A stretch of DNA of 64,000 nt, from assembly GCA_963845445.1 (NCBI GenBank), contig CAWJSE010000003.1:310001-374000 (forward strand), given 5' to 3'. Made by a program: the position numbers and the translations under genes. Below the pieces are notes generated by a model. It was not told the DNA's origin, did no database searches, and saw nothing but the letters and a program-made list of their open reading frames with translations. Positions 17,592 through 26,351 of this stretch are shown here, piece by piece. The DNA comes from JABDBL01 sp963845445 (GTDB taxonomy: Bacteria > Cyanobacteriota > Vampirovibrionia > Obscuribacterales > Obscuribacteraceae). Each line of letters begins with the position of its first letter. The first letter of the stretch is position 1.

Positions 17592-18851
17592 TTATGCATG
17601 GGCATTTGAATCTTCTAAAGCACTAATAGGAAGATCTGGGGACTTTTCAGTGCTTTCCTTAGCAGTCGAAGGCTTTTCGCTTGACTCAGCTGCTGAATCA
17701 GCATTTGTGCGGTTCGAAGAGCGCCCGGGCGGGGGAGTTGATTGTTCGTTGCTACGAAACGAGCCTTCGGCTTGGCTTTCGGATTTAATATCAATCTTCC
17801 AACCGGTCAATTTGGCTGCTAATCTGACATTTTGCCCACCCCTACCTATAGCCAAACTCAATTGGTCATCCGGTACTATCACTTCAGCTCGCTTACCAGC
17901 ATTTTCGGCCGAATCATCGTACAAAGCTACTGTAGTTATGCGGGCAGGGCTTAAAGCATTGGATATGTAGTCCACAGGATCAGCAGAAAACCTTATAACG
18001 TCAATTTTTTCATTTCTCAACTCAGCTACCACGTTTTGAATTCTCACTCCGCGCGTGCCAATGCAAGCACCAACGGGATCGACATTTGCATCCTCGGAAT
18101 GCACAGCAATCTTGGTGCGATAGCCGGCTTCACGAGCAATAGATTTGATTTCCACTGTGCCGTCTTCAATTTCTGGAACATAAAGCTCAAATAATTCACG
18201 CACTAATTCAAGATGCGCTTGAGAGACAATAATCTGGGGCACCCGACCAGTTTCTCTTAATTCCAAAACATAAACACGAATACGATTACCTACTCTGTAG
18301 GTCTCACCAGGTAATTGTTCCCGGCTGGGCATACAGCCCTCCACTCGACCCAAGTTCACAATAACGTTATTGCGCGTATTGCTAATAACTTCAATACGTT
18401 CTATTTGACCAGTAGTACAGGTGCCTTTGCGAGCCTCGAATTCTTTCTTAATTAGTTCCTTTTCTGCTTCCCGCAAACGTTGAGTCATCAATTGTTTTGC
18501 TGTTTGAGCAGCAATACGACCAAATTCAGAAAAATCAGCTGGTGTTACTTCAATTTCTAATACTTCGCCAACACTAACATCGGGAATGAGATCTCTAGCT
18601 TCTGCCAGCCCTATTTCGTGATAAGTATTAGATACTTCATCAACTACTTCTTTTGGCGCAAATATACCTATTTCACCTGTTTCTTGATCGAAGATCGCTC
18701 TTACACCTTCAACATCATGATCAGGTACTTTCTTCTTATACGCAGCTACTATTGCATCGCAAACATAAGCAATAAATTCTTCCTGTGGAATATTACGATC
18801 GCGTTCTAGTTCTTCTGCTGCTTCTAAGAGCTTATCCCCTATCTTTATCAC
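17592..18851 (-). CDS. nusA: Transcription termination/antitermination factor NusA
   Basis: A 419-residue NusA with N-terminal polymerase-binding domain (LLEAAEELERDRNIPQEEFIAYVCDAI), an S1 domain around residues 130-200 (TTGQIERIEVISNTRNNVIVNLG) and two KH domains (SEDANVDPVGACIGTRGVRIQNV and VPDDQLSLAIGRGGQNVRLAAKLTGWKID). The last 60 residues are Ser/Pro/Glu-rich and disordered; no acidic repeats of the E. coli type are present. It acts in transcription pausing, termination and rRNA antitermination. GGAGG lies 6 bp upstream of the ATG. rimP lies 27 bp upstream. Confidence 0.95.
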   Translation of the reverse strand: MIKIGDKLLEAAEELERDRNIPQEEFIAYVCDAIVAAYKKKVPDHDVEGVRAIFDQETGEIGIFAPKEVVDEVSNTYHEIGLAEARDLIPDVSVGEVLEIEVTPADFSEFGRIAAQTAKQLMTQRLREAEKELIKKEFEARKGTCTTGQIERIEVISNTRNNVIVNLGRVEGCMPSREQLPGETYRVGNRIRVYVLELRETGRVPQIIVSQAHLELVRELFELYVPEIEDGTVEIKSIAREAGYRTKIAVHSEDANVDPVGACIGTRGVRIQNVVAELRNEKIDVIRFSADPVDYISNALSPARITTVALYDDSAENAGKRAEVIVPDDQLSLAIGRGGQNVRLAAKLTGWKIDIKSESQAEGSFRSNEQSTPPPGRSSNRTNADSAAESSEKPSTAKESTEKSPDLPISALEDSNAHA

Positions 18852-18878
18852 AAATAAATCCTCCGACTAGTTCTTAAA

Positions 18879-19484
18879 TTACTGTGCTGCATTTTTGTTT
18901 TCTTTTATATCGGGACACAAACAAATCCGATAAATCTGCTGCAAGCTTATATTTAGCTTTTCATTATTGGCTGCTTCAACATGATTAGCAGCTTGCTTTC
19001 TATTGATTGCTTTTGCTGGGGCTTTGGACGATTTATTAGCAAGTGGGATAGTTTGGCAAAGGCTGACAGAATGCTCATCACCACCTAGCAGAATGCCAGT
19101 AAATTGAATACCTAAAGAAGCAATTTTCTCTTTGGCCATTACCAGCACTTTCGAACCAGCGAACAAATTAAATTCGAAAGAATTGGTTAACTGGCGATCA
19201 ATACCTGCACTTACTACCTCTAACAAATAGGAGTCATTGATAATCGCAGAACCTTTGGTCTCTTCAATTTCCAAGAAATGAGCAAGAGACTTGCTCATTT
19301 GCTCACAATCACTAAAACTGATAGCTGGATCTTTACGGTAAATAGATACTTCCAAACTCTTATTTTTTCCCTGTTGTCCTATACGCACATTAAGCAAGAT
19401 CAAACCAAGTTCAGTAGCTGCTTTTTCAGCCAATTCATTAATTTTAGATAATCTTTCCTGACTTTGTTGGGACATAAACTTCAT
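18879..19484 (-). CDS. rimP: Ribosome maturation factor RimP
   Basis: RimP-type protein of about 201 residues with the N-terminal domain LSKINELAEKAATELGLILLNVRI, SLEVSIYRKD, SFSDCEQMSKSLAHFLE and the marker YLLEVVSAGIDRQL. It assists 30S maturation. The start is uncertain: ATGs at 19484 and 19475 and a TTG at 19502 are in frame, none with a clear ribosome site. The C-terminal part has an insertion rich in Ala/Asn/Lys (about residues 160-185). First gene of the translation operon; a promoter and a terminator-like hairpin lie upstream. Confidence 0.85.
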   Translation of the reverse strand: MKFMSQQSQERLSKINELAEKAATELGLILLNVRIGQQGKNKSLEVSIYRKDPAISFSDCEQMSKSLAHFLEIEETKGSAIINDSYLLEVVSAGIDRQLTNSFEFNLFAGSKVLVMAKEKIASLGIQFTGILLGGDEHSVSLCQTIPLANKSSKAPAKAINRKQAANHVEAANNEKLNISLQQIYRICLCPDIKENKNAAQ

Positions 19485-19540
19485 CGCTGTTATTAAGCAC
19501 AAAATATCGGCTAAAGAGAGCTGATTGACTTAAACCCCCA

Positions 19541-19575
19541 AAATAATAAAAAGAGCCGCAAGCACCGGCTTACGA
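19541..19575 (-). terminator. Terminator-like hairpin in rimP leader
   Basis: On the minus strand AGCCG-GTGCTTG-CGGCT forms a 5-bp GC-rich stem with a 7-nt loop (19554-19570), followed by the T-rich CTTTTTATTATTTT. No minus-strand gene lies upstream that it could terminate. It sits between the predicted promoter and rimP, so it may act as an attenuator of the rimP-nusA operon. Stem length is modest. Confidence 0.5.
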
Positions 19576-19609
19576 CTTTCAAGCTACAAAGCTTTACTTT
19601 TCCATAAGC

Positions 19610-19638
19610 AATATAGCATGGGCGATAAGATCAAGCAA
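19610..19638 (-). promoter_or_regulatory. Candidate sigma-70 promoter of rimP operon
   Basis: On the minus strand TTGCTT (19633-19638), a 17-bp spacer, then TATATT (19610-19615). The -10 matches five of six consensus bases, the -35 only three. Position is about 130 bp upstream of rimP and directly upstream of the hairpin. Confidence 0.4.
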
Positions 19639-19730
19639 CCAGCTGAAGCAATATATGGCGGTACTTTAAGGCTTTTTAACTGTTAGTTCGGCTGCGAGCC
19701 AGGAATAACTCAGTTAATATTGGGGGGCCA

Positions 19731-20291
19731 ATGAGAATCTTGGTACAAAACAAGCAAAGGCAGCACAAAGTTGATTTGTTTAAATTAGAGACTATGTCCA
19801 ACAAGCTGGCACTAGCTGTATTCGACAATTTTAGGACAAACAAACCTAAGGAAAAATGGACCCGCTATTTGCGCACAATTGAAGAGCTTGCTTTTTTCAG
19901 CTTAATCGTCGTCTCTCCCCCATCGATGAAAAAATTAAATAAGCGCTGGCTGCAAAAAGATAAAGAGACAGATGTTTTATCGTTCCCGCTTCTAGATTTG
20001 TCTTCTCCCAATATAGCCGATGAATTAAGGATGATTAGTTCTCACCACCACTCTGAGCAAAATATGCAAAACCGCAATGAGTGGATCGAATTTGGTGAAA
20101 TATATATTTGCTACGCACAAGCCATCAGACAGGCTCAAGAGTACAATCACAGTTTAGAGCGTGAATTAGCTTTTTTGTCTGTGCACGGGCTTTTGCACAT
20201 TTTCGGTTTTGATCATCAAGATAAAGAAGGCGAAAAGGAAATGTTCGGCAGACAACACGTGATACTTAGCAAGGCCGGGTATTCTCGTTAG
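19731..20291 (+). CDS. ybeY: Endoribonuclease YbeY
   Basis: A 186-residue UPF0054 protein with the zinc-binding HGLLHIFGFDHQ motif (His residues near 150, 154 and 160), preceded by ELAFLSV and the DKETDVLSFPLLD strand. YbeY is a single-strand endoribonuclease involved in 16S 3'-end maturation and ribosome quality control. It is somewhat longer than the E. coli protein (155) through an N-terminal extension and an insert after LSFPLLD. A GGGG-containing segment lies just upstream of the ATG. It is divergent from the rimP operon. Confidence 0.92.
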   Translation: MRILVQNKQRQHKVDLFKLETMSNKLALAVFDNFRTNKPKEKWTRYLRTIEELAFFSLIVVSPPSMKKLNKRWLQKDKETDVLSFPLLDLSSPNIADELRMISSHHHSEQNMQNRNEWIEFGEIYICYAQAIRQAQEYNHSLERELAFLSVHGLLHIFGFDHQDKEGEKEMFGRQHVILSKAGYSR

Positions 20292-20384
20292 AAGAGTGTC
20301 GCAATGCAAAGATTAAGTAAGGATAAATGGCTTCTCGTTCTGTACTTACATAAAATGTGCTCCAATATAATAAGCGTTACTTGA

Positions 20385-20900
20385 ATGCTTCGAGAGATGT
20401 TAATGAGTCAAATAATAAAAGACAACTCTAATCCCGAGAACGGAAAAAACAGTACAAACGAAAGCATTAATCCCGAAAGAGAAAAAGCTTTAGCTTTAGA
20501 GAAGTATTTTCCAGCTTCCAATCTAGTTAGATCTTTTAGTCATGCTCTATATGGTATTAAAGAAACCTGGTTTTGCGAACGCAATTTTAAATTACACACA
20601 ATTTTTGGCACTACCGCCCTAGCAGTCGGCTTTTTGCTGAAAATAGATGCATATTGTTGGTTAGCTTTGGTTTTGGTTATTTCTTTCGTTCTAACAGCCG
20701 AGCTGGTTAATACAGCACTTGAACATTTAGTAGATTTAGCAGCCAATAGCCTTTACCATCCTTTAGCTAAAGCAGCTAAGGATGCCGCCGCTGGGGCAGT
20801 TTTGATTAGTTCCTTTTCGGCAGTTATTTGTGGTCTGATAATTTTTGGTCCGCGCTTACTGCCAATCTATGGACTAATCTTAAAACTCTTGCCTCATTAA
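20385..20900 (+). CDS. dgkA: Diacylglycerol kinase family membrane protein (DgkA/undecaprenol kinase)
   Basis: A 171-residue protein with three hydrophobic helices and the prokaryotic diacylglycerol kinase signature (ELVNTALEHLVDLA, with the catalytic Glu and Asn) followed by AKDAAAGAVLI. The first helix is preceded by the conserved ETWFCERNFKLH region. It phosphorylates diacylglycerol or undecaprenol at the membrane. A 40-residue polar N-terminal extension is unusual. Of several in-frame ATGs (20385, 20397, 20403), the last has GAGAG upstream and may be the true start. It is 28 bp from the cysteine desulfurase gene. Confidence 0.88.
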   Translation: MLREMLMSQIIKDNSNPENGKNSTNESINPEREKALALEKYFPASNLVRSFSHALYGIKETWFCERNFKLHTIFGTTALAVGFLLKIDAYCWLALVLVISFVLTAELVNTALEHLVDLAANSLYHPLAKAAKDAAAGAVLISSFSAVICGLIIFGPRLLPIYGLILKLLPH

Positions 20901-20928
20901 GCCCAGACTATTAGGCGGAAAAGATTCA

Positions 20929-22107
20929 ATGGGTATTTATGTCGACAATAGCGCCACTACCGCAGTAGATCCTCAAGTAATTGAGGCTATGGTACCTTAT
21001 TTGAGTGAACTGTGGGGAAATCCTTCTTCACTGCATGAACCAGGACATGCTGCACACGATGCCATAGGCAGAGCTCGAGAGCAAATAGCAGAAATGTGCA
21101 ATTGCCAGAATGACGAAGTTTATTTTAGTGCCAGCGGTACTCTAGCTAACAATATTGCTATTTTAGGAAGAGCACGCTTCGCTGAAGCAAATGGATTAGG
21201 CAAACATCTTATAACTAGCAGCATAGAACATTCAGCTGTGATGGGGCCAGCCCAATTTCTAGAATCGTCCGGTTGGAGAGTCACCTATTTGCCGGTTAAT
21301 GAAGAAGGCTTTATTAACAGCAACGATTTGCGCAAAGCAATCAATCGAGATACTGCAATAATTACCATTGCCTGGGCCAACAACGAAATTGGCACTATTC
21401 AGCCGCTAGAAGAATTTGCTCAAATAGCTCAACAAGCCGATATCTTTTTCCACACTGATGCCATTCAAGTACCAGGTAAGCTTGCAATAGATTTAAAAAA
21501 AATTCCGGTTTCTGCTTTATCTATTTCTGGTCATAAATTTAACGCACCTAAAGGCATTGGTGCTTTGTTTGTGCGAAACGGTAGCAATATTATGCCAATC
21601 ACTTTTGGAGGGGGACAAGAACAAGGATTATTTCCAGGTACTGAATCAGTGGCCAACATAGTTGGCATAGGTAAGGCTGCTCAATTAGCAAAGCAAAATT
21701 TAGTCCATACTAAGGCAAAACTTATAAAAATGCAAAATGAAGTAATAGAAAAACTTTCATCTTTGACCAATATTAAATTCACTGGTCCAACCGATTTAAC
21801 AAAACGCCTGCCCGGACACATCAGCCTAGTTGTTCCAGGAGTAAGTGGCGAAACACTCATTTTACGTTGCGATCTACATGGTATCTATTTATCCAGTGGC
21901 TCTGCTTGCAGTAATAAAATCATTGAACCCTCATATGTATTGAGAGCGATAGGTTTACCAGATCGTGAAGCATTAGGTGCGGTCAGAATAAGTCTGGGTA
22001 AATTCAATACTGAAGCTGATTGCGAGGAAATATGTGCTTCACTGGAAAATATTTTTCGACTGGAAGAACCAGCGTTTAAAGCAGTATTAGGCAATCAAGT
22101 ACAGTGA
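20929..22107 (+). CDS. Cysteine desulfurase (NifS/IscS family)
   Basis: A 392-residue class V aminotransferase. It has the Schiff-base Lys in SISGHKFNAPKGIGALF near residue 203, HTDAIQVPGK before it, and the active-site Cys in SSGSACSNK near residue 327. It removes sulfur from cysteine for Fe-S clusters or tRNA thiolation. The N terminus (YVDNSATTAVDPQVIEAM) is complete. No iscU or mnmA is adjacent, so the exact route served is unknown. Confidence 0.9.
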   Translation: MGIYVDNSATTAVDPQVIEAMVPYLSELWGNPSSLHEPGHAAHDAIGRAREQIAEMCNCQNDEVYFSASGTLANNIAILGRARFAEANGLGKHLITSSIEHSAVMGPAQFLESSGWRVTYLPVNEEGFINSNDLRKAINRDTAIITIAWANNEIGTIQPLEEFAQIAQQADIFFHTDAIQVPGKLAIDLKKIPVSALSISGHKFNAPKGIGALFVRNGSNIMPITFGGGQEQGLFPGTESVANIVGIGKAAQLAKQNLVHTKAKLIKMQNEVIEKLSSLTNIKFTGPTDLTKRLPGHISLVVPGVSGETLILRCDLHGIYLSSGSACSNKIIEPSYVLRAIGLPDREALGAVRISLGKFNTEADCEEICASLENIFRLEEPAFKAVLGNQVQ

Positions 22108-22136
22108 TATAAACTATCAAGCAAGTGAATCGTTAA

Positions 22137-23693
22137 CTATCGAGTCTTGATGAGATTAGCAATAAACCTGTATAGGCTAGCCAATTTGTTGTCTTTTTTG
22201 TGCATATAATCCAATCCATAACGCACTGCTTTAAGCTTTGAAGAATGATATGGATACCACCATAATCTAGACAACCAGGATATTTTGTCCACATTAATAA
22301 GCTTAATGTTTACTAGATCAAGCAAGCCAAAATGAGAATGGCTACGTCCAAGGCCACTCATTTTTAGGCCACCCCAAGGCAATTCAGCTATTGCATGAGA
22401 ATACAAACAGTCATTTATAAATATTGTCCCTGCTTGGATCTTATTAGCAATTAACCGCGCACGCCCCAAATCAGCTGACCAGATAGAGGCCGTTAATGCA
22501 TAAGTGCTTTCATTGGCTAACGCTATTGCTTCTTCCGCAGAATCCACCATCATTATTGGCAAAGCAGGTCCGAATGTTTCTTCTTGCATAATTCGCATAC
22601 TGTGATCGGCATTAACAAGAACTGTCGGCTGATAAAAATAGCCGGCTAATCCTTTATCGCGCAATTCTGGGCTATTTATGTTTTCGCCACCACACAATAC
22701 TTTTGCCCCCGCAGAAACAGCTTGCTCAACCAGATTTACAACATGATCAAATTGCTGAACATCAATGAGAGGACCAATTTCAGTTGTTTCTAACAAGGGA
22801 TCGCCGACCTTAAGCCCACTAACTAGTTCAACAATACGATCGATCAAACGCTCACTGTTGCCACTCTTTACCACATATAAACGCTCAATGGACGCACACG
22901 CTTGTCCCGCGTTCGTGAAAGCACCCCAGGTTATCGCTTGGGCAGTCCTTTCCACTGGAGCATCCGATAAAACGATAGCAGCATCTTTGCCCCCTAATTC
23001 AAGACAGATTGGCGTTACATTTGGTGCAGTAACATTTAATATTTTTATGCCCGTATTAATGGAACCCGTAAAGATTAGCCTGGCTAGATTCGCCTTGGCC
23101 AGTTGCTCTCCCACCTCAGCTCCACCAGTAATAATCGTCACTAGATCTTCAGGGAAACCGGCATGCTTAAAGAGTTCGCCAATTTTAAGTCCAACTAATG
23201 GCGTCTTTTCTGAAGGTTTAAGAATAACTGAATTACCTGCAGCTAACGCCATAAGCACGGTCATGATCGGAATAGAAAATGGATAATTCCAAGGCGAAAT
23301 AATACCCACTACCCCCAGTGGTTCATATCGCAAATAATGTTGTTTACCCCACAACAATGGATTGCTAATATTTATATTTGTGTTTGCTAGTAAATCCTCT
23401 GCCTCCTTTATCAACCAGGCACAAGTATCCAATGAACCTGATAGCTCTGCTATATAACTCTCCAATATTGGCTTACCAGACTCAAGAGTGATTAGCTTGG
23501 CAATCTCATCTTTTTGTTCAACAAGCAGTTTTTGAAAAGTATCAATCTTATTCAGTCGATATTGCAAAGACAAATGTGACCATTTCTCAAATGCTATTTT
23601 AGAATTTTTTATGGCTTCTGCAATACAATCATTAGAAGCTACTTGTACCTCTGCCAGTTCTTTTAAAGTAGCGGGGTTGACCGATTTAATCAT
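22137..23693 (-). CDS. NAD(P)-dependent aldehyde dehydrogenase
   Basis: ALDH-superfamily enzyme of 518 residues from the ATG at 23693; the frame remains open upstream to a GTG at 23777, but those 28 residues lack family character. Signatures are SPWNYPFSIPIMTVLMALAAGNSVILKPSEKTPLVG, FTGSINTG, the catalytic Glu in LELGGKDAAIV, the catalytic Cys in NAGQACASIERLYV, EETFGPALPIM and LPWGGLKMSG. The C-terminal 55 residues extend past the usual end. It oxidises an aldehyde of unknown identity to the acid. A perfect inverted repeat lies 78 bp upstream. Confidence 0.88.
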   Translation of the reverse strand: MIKSVNPATLKELAEVQVASNDCIAEAIKNSKIAFEKWSHLSLQYRLNKIDTFQKLLVEQKDEIAKLITLESGKPILESYIAELSGSLDTCAWLIKEAEDLLANTNINISNPLLWGKQHYLRYEPLGVVGIISPWNYPFSIPIMTVLMALAAGNSVILKPSEKTPLVGLKIGELFKHAGFPEDLVTIITGGAEVGEQLAKANLARLIFTGSINTGIKILNVTAPNVTPICLELGGKDAAIVLSDAPVERTAQAITWGAFTNAGQACASIERLYVVKSGNSERLIDRIVELVSGLKVGDPLLETTEIGPLIDVQQFDHVVNLVEQAVSAGAKVLCGGENINSPELRDKGLAGYFYQPTVLVNADHSMRIMQEETFGPALPIMMVDSAEEAIALANESTYALTASIWSADLGRARLIANKIQAGTIFINDCLYSHAIAELPWGGLKMSGLGRSHSHFGLLDLVNIKLINVDKISWLSRLWWYPYHSSKLKAVRYGLDYMHKKDNKLASLYRFIANLIKTR

Positions 23694-23770
23694 TTGGAGA
23701 ATGTGGTGGTCATATATTAAGCATACCGTAGGCAACCATTGACAATAAGAATACTTATCCAATGATAACG

Positions 23771-23796
23771 ATAACACTTAGAATTGTAAGTGTTAT
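23771..23796. promoter_or_regulatory. 10-bp perfect inverted repeat, candidate operator
   Basis: ATAACACTTA (23771-23780), six bases, then TAAGTGTTAT (23787-23796). It is not followed by a T-run on either strand, so an intrinsic terminator is unlikely. It lies between the divergent aldehyde dehydrogenase and TPR genes and could bind a dimeric regulator of either. Confidence 0.45.
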
Positions 23797-23882
23797 GCAA
23801 TTATCCACGATATTAGTGAAAAATATCAATTAAGCTATTGACCAAAATTAATGCCCTTTGCAAGAAACGATAATAAAAAAAC

Positions 23883-24797
23883 ATGTCACATTTAAAATTA
23901 TTGATTTGCATTGTTTCCGTGTTTTTAATTGATTGCATGCCATATTTCAGAATTGCATATGCTATTTCTGCCGATAAAAATGCAAGTACATTATTAGCGC
24001 AACCCACTCAGCCATCCGATCCTCTTTATGAACAAGCTAATGCTCTGCTCGATAAAGGACAGATAAAGGAAGCAATTGAACTCCTCAACCAATTAGTCAA
24101 AGGTAGTCCCGATAATTACGCTTATGTTCATGATTTAGCTGTCGCTTTAGAAGAGGCCGGTCAAATAGAAAGCTCTATGCAATACTTTCAAGAAGCAGTA
24201 AGGTTGCAGCCTAACAATGCTACGTGTCATTATTCGCTAGGCAGAATATATCAATTAAACAACAAAATAGACCAAGCTATAACGGAATATCAAAAAGCTC
24301 TAGAAATAGATCCTAAAAATATGCAAGCTCACAATAATCTGGGTGTGGCTTATGCCAGTTTGGGTAAATATCCCGAATCAATAAATGAATATCAAGAAGC
24401 CCTAAAAGTTGCAAGCAATTATCCTCCCGCCCAGCATAATTTAGGTTATGCTCAAGCTCACACTAGTTTAGGCATTAGTTATTTTAGACAAGGTCAATAT
24501 GACAAAGCTGTCGCTGAGTACAAAGAGGCTCTAACAATTGACCCAGAATGTGCAGATGCATATTACAATTTAGCTTTATTTTATCAGCAAAAAATGGATC
24601 TAAGAGAAGCTGTTTACTATTATCGACTAGCTATTAAATTTGATCCAAAAAATGTAAAAGCAATGAATAATCTCGGCGTTGCGTATCATCAATTGGGTAA
24701 AGATGATGAAGCCGCTGCGCAGTATCGGCAGGCTCTATCATTAAAGCCAAACTTTAAAGAGGCTAAGGATAATATGGATGCCCTTCTACCAAAATGA
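23883..24797 (+). CDS. Exported TPR-repeat protein
   Basis: A 304-residue protein with an N-terminal signal sequence (LLICIVSVFLIDCMPYFRIAYA) and about seven tandem tetratricopeptide repeats of 34 residues (for example ATCHYSLGRIYQLNNKIDQA then ITEYQKALEIDPKN). One repeat is interrupted by a short insertion near residue 190. TPR proteins act as scaffolds; the signal sequence places this one outside the cytoplasm. Its stop overlaps the start of the FAD protein gene by 4 bp (ATGA), so the two are coupled. Confidence 0.8.
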   Translation: MSHLKLLICIVSVFLIDCMPYFRIAYAISADKNASTLLAQPTQPSDPLYEQANALLDKGQIKEAIELLNQLVKGSPDNYAYVHDLAVALEEAGQIESSMQYFQEAVRLQPNNATCHYSLGRIYQLNNKIDQAITEYQKALEIDPKNMQAHNNLGVAYASLGKYPESINEYQEALKVASNYPPAQHNLGYAQAHTSLGISYFRQGQYDKAVAEYKEALTIDPECADAYYNLALFYQQKMDLREAVYYYRLAIKFDPKNVKAMNNLGVAYHQLGKDDEAAAQYRQALSLKPNFKEAKDNMDALLPK

Positions 24798-26185
24798 ATT
24801 CAGCGGTTGTGCAAAAATCACATATTGCCATAATTGGCGGTGGATTTAGCGGCGCTATGACAGCCGTTCAGCTCTTTAAACAGCGGACTGCGGATTTTAG
24901 CATTACAATCATAGAACCTAGAAATGAATTAGGTCGAGGACTTGCATACAGCACACCCTGCGACAACCATTTATTGAATGTGGTGGCTTCAAGAATGAGT
25001 GCCTTGCCAGAACAACCGAACCATTTTTTTAACTATGCTGTTAGTCACGATAAACACATCTTGCCAGGCAGCTATGTGCCAAGAAAAATTTATGGGCAAT
25101 ATATTAGCTCTTTATTTGCTAGCGAATTAACTAAATGGCAAAATTCTTTGGGGAATATGCAGCATATTCAATCTGAAGTTATTGATATAGAAACAATCGC
25201 AGAGCGATATCGCTTATATTTAACTAACAATTCTTCAATTGATGCAGACTGCGTTGTCTTGGCTCTTGGTAATCTGGCAGGGATAAAACCAAATTGGCTA
25301 CAAGGCTTAAGTGTTGACAATGCAAAATACATACATGATCCTTGGAATACAATGGCAATCAACGCAATCTCTCCTGATGAAACAATTCTTTTGGTTGGCT
25401 CCGGATTAACAGCTGTAGACAAAATCATCGAGCTAAAAGATAGGGGACATAGAGCAGATCTATACGTTTTATCGAGACATGGATTTCTTCCCAGAACGCA
25501 TGTTCAAAATGATGAGCGCTCCGTGCCGCAAGATCTGCAATGCGCTTCTGCTCGGCTAGCATTGAAAACTATTAGAAAGCGTATAGTGGATTTAAAGGCT
25601 GGCGACTGGCGCCAAGTAATAGATGCTCTTTTCACAACCACCCAAAAATGGTGGTTGTCGCTACCCAGACATGAACAAAGGCGATTCTTGCGTCATGTGC
25701 AGTCATATTGGTACATTCATCGCCACCGGATGGCTCCCCTTATCGGCGATGAAATAGAAAACATATCTCGGTCCAATCAGTTAAAGGTTCTTGCTGGAAG
25801 AATAATATCGATAAGCGAAGTAAATGAATTACTATCTATCGACATACAAGAGCGAAGCAAAAACAATATTAGCAAAATATTTGCCAACAAAATCATAAAC
25901 TGTACTGGTCCACAATCTGCGCTCAAAACAGTAGACAGCCCACTGCTAACAAACCTATTCAAGAGAGGTCTGGTGTGTCCACATGACCTTGGCACTGGCA
26001 TAGCTGTGCGAGCAGACGGTCAAGTCTTAAATAGTTCCGGTCAAGCCCTTGAAGGTTTGTTTGCGATCGGACCATTACTGAAGGCAGAATTGATGGAGAG
26101 CATTGCTGTACGAACACTGAGAGACCAAGCCCTTGATCTAGCAAAAAAAATAGTCAGTTTTACATCCAATACTAAGAATCAATGA
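24794..26185 (+). CDS. FAD/NAD(P)-binding oxidoreductase (COG4529-like)
   Basis: A 463-residue flavoprotein. The N-terminal Rossmann motif IAIIGGGFSGAMTAVQL binds FAD; ITIIEPRNELGRGLAYSTPCDNHLLNVVASRMS is characteristic of the FAD-NAD(P)-binding family of COG4529. A second nucleotide motif is ILLVGSGLTAVDKII. Near the end, GLFAIGPLLKAELMESIAVRTLRDQA closes the FAD site. Members have been linked to amino-acid or siderophore hydroxylation and other redox steps; substrate is unknown here. Coupled to the upstream TPR gene. Confidence 0.82.
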   Translation: MNSAVVQKSHIAIIGGGFSGAMTAVQLFKQRTADFSITIIEPRNELGRGLAYSTPCDNHLLNVVASRMSALPEQPNHFFNYAVSHDKHILPGSYVPRKIYGQYISSLFASELTKWQNSLGNMQHIQSEVIDIETIAERYRLYLTNNSSIDADCVVLALGNLAGIKPNWLQGLSVDNAKYIHDPWNTMAINAISPDETILLVGSGLTAVDKIIELKDRGHRADLYVLSRHGFLPRTHVQNDERSVPQDLQCASARLALKTIRKRIVDLKAGDWRQVIDALFTTTQKWWLSLPRHEQRRFLRHVQSYWYIHRHRMAPLIGDEIENISRSNQLKVLAGRIISISEVNELLSIDIQERSKNNISKIFANKIINCTGPQSALKTVDSPLLTNLFKRGLVCPHDLGTGIAVRADGQVLNSSGQALEGLFAIGPLLKAELMESIAVRTLRDQALDLAKKIVSFTSNTKNQ

Positions 26186-26283
26186 CTAATTTACTATTAA
26201 TCGTCATAAACAGATCATGACAGCACTTATTGATGCGTGTTAGCTCATACAAGTAATGGTTCGGACTCTCTTGATAGAACTAC

Positions 26284-26337
26284 TTCGGCACTTTTTTCGT
26301 ATATAAGAAAAAACACGAGAATTTCTTTTATGCCGAA
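26284..26337. promoter_or_regulatory. Nested inverted repeats, candidate autoregulatory operator
   Basis: An outer pair TTCGGCA (26284-26290) and TGCCGAA (26331-26337) encloses an inner pair TTTTTTC (26292-26298) and GAAAAAA (26307-26313). The inner spacer contains the AT-rich TATATAA, which resembles a -10 box. The element ends 14 bp before the start of the AbiEi-like gene. AbiEi-type antitoxins are known to bind inverted repeats at their own promoters, so autorepression is likely. Confidence 0.5.
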
Positions 26338-26351
26338 AAAGGAGAAAAGAC

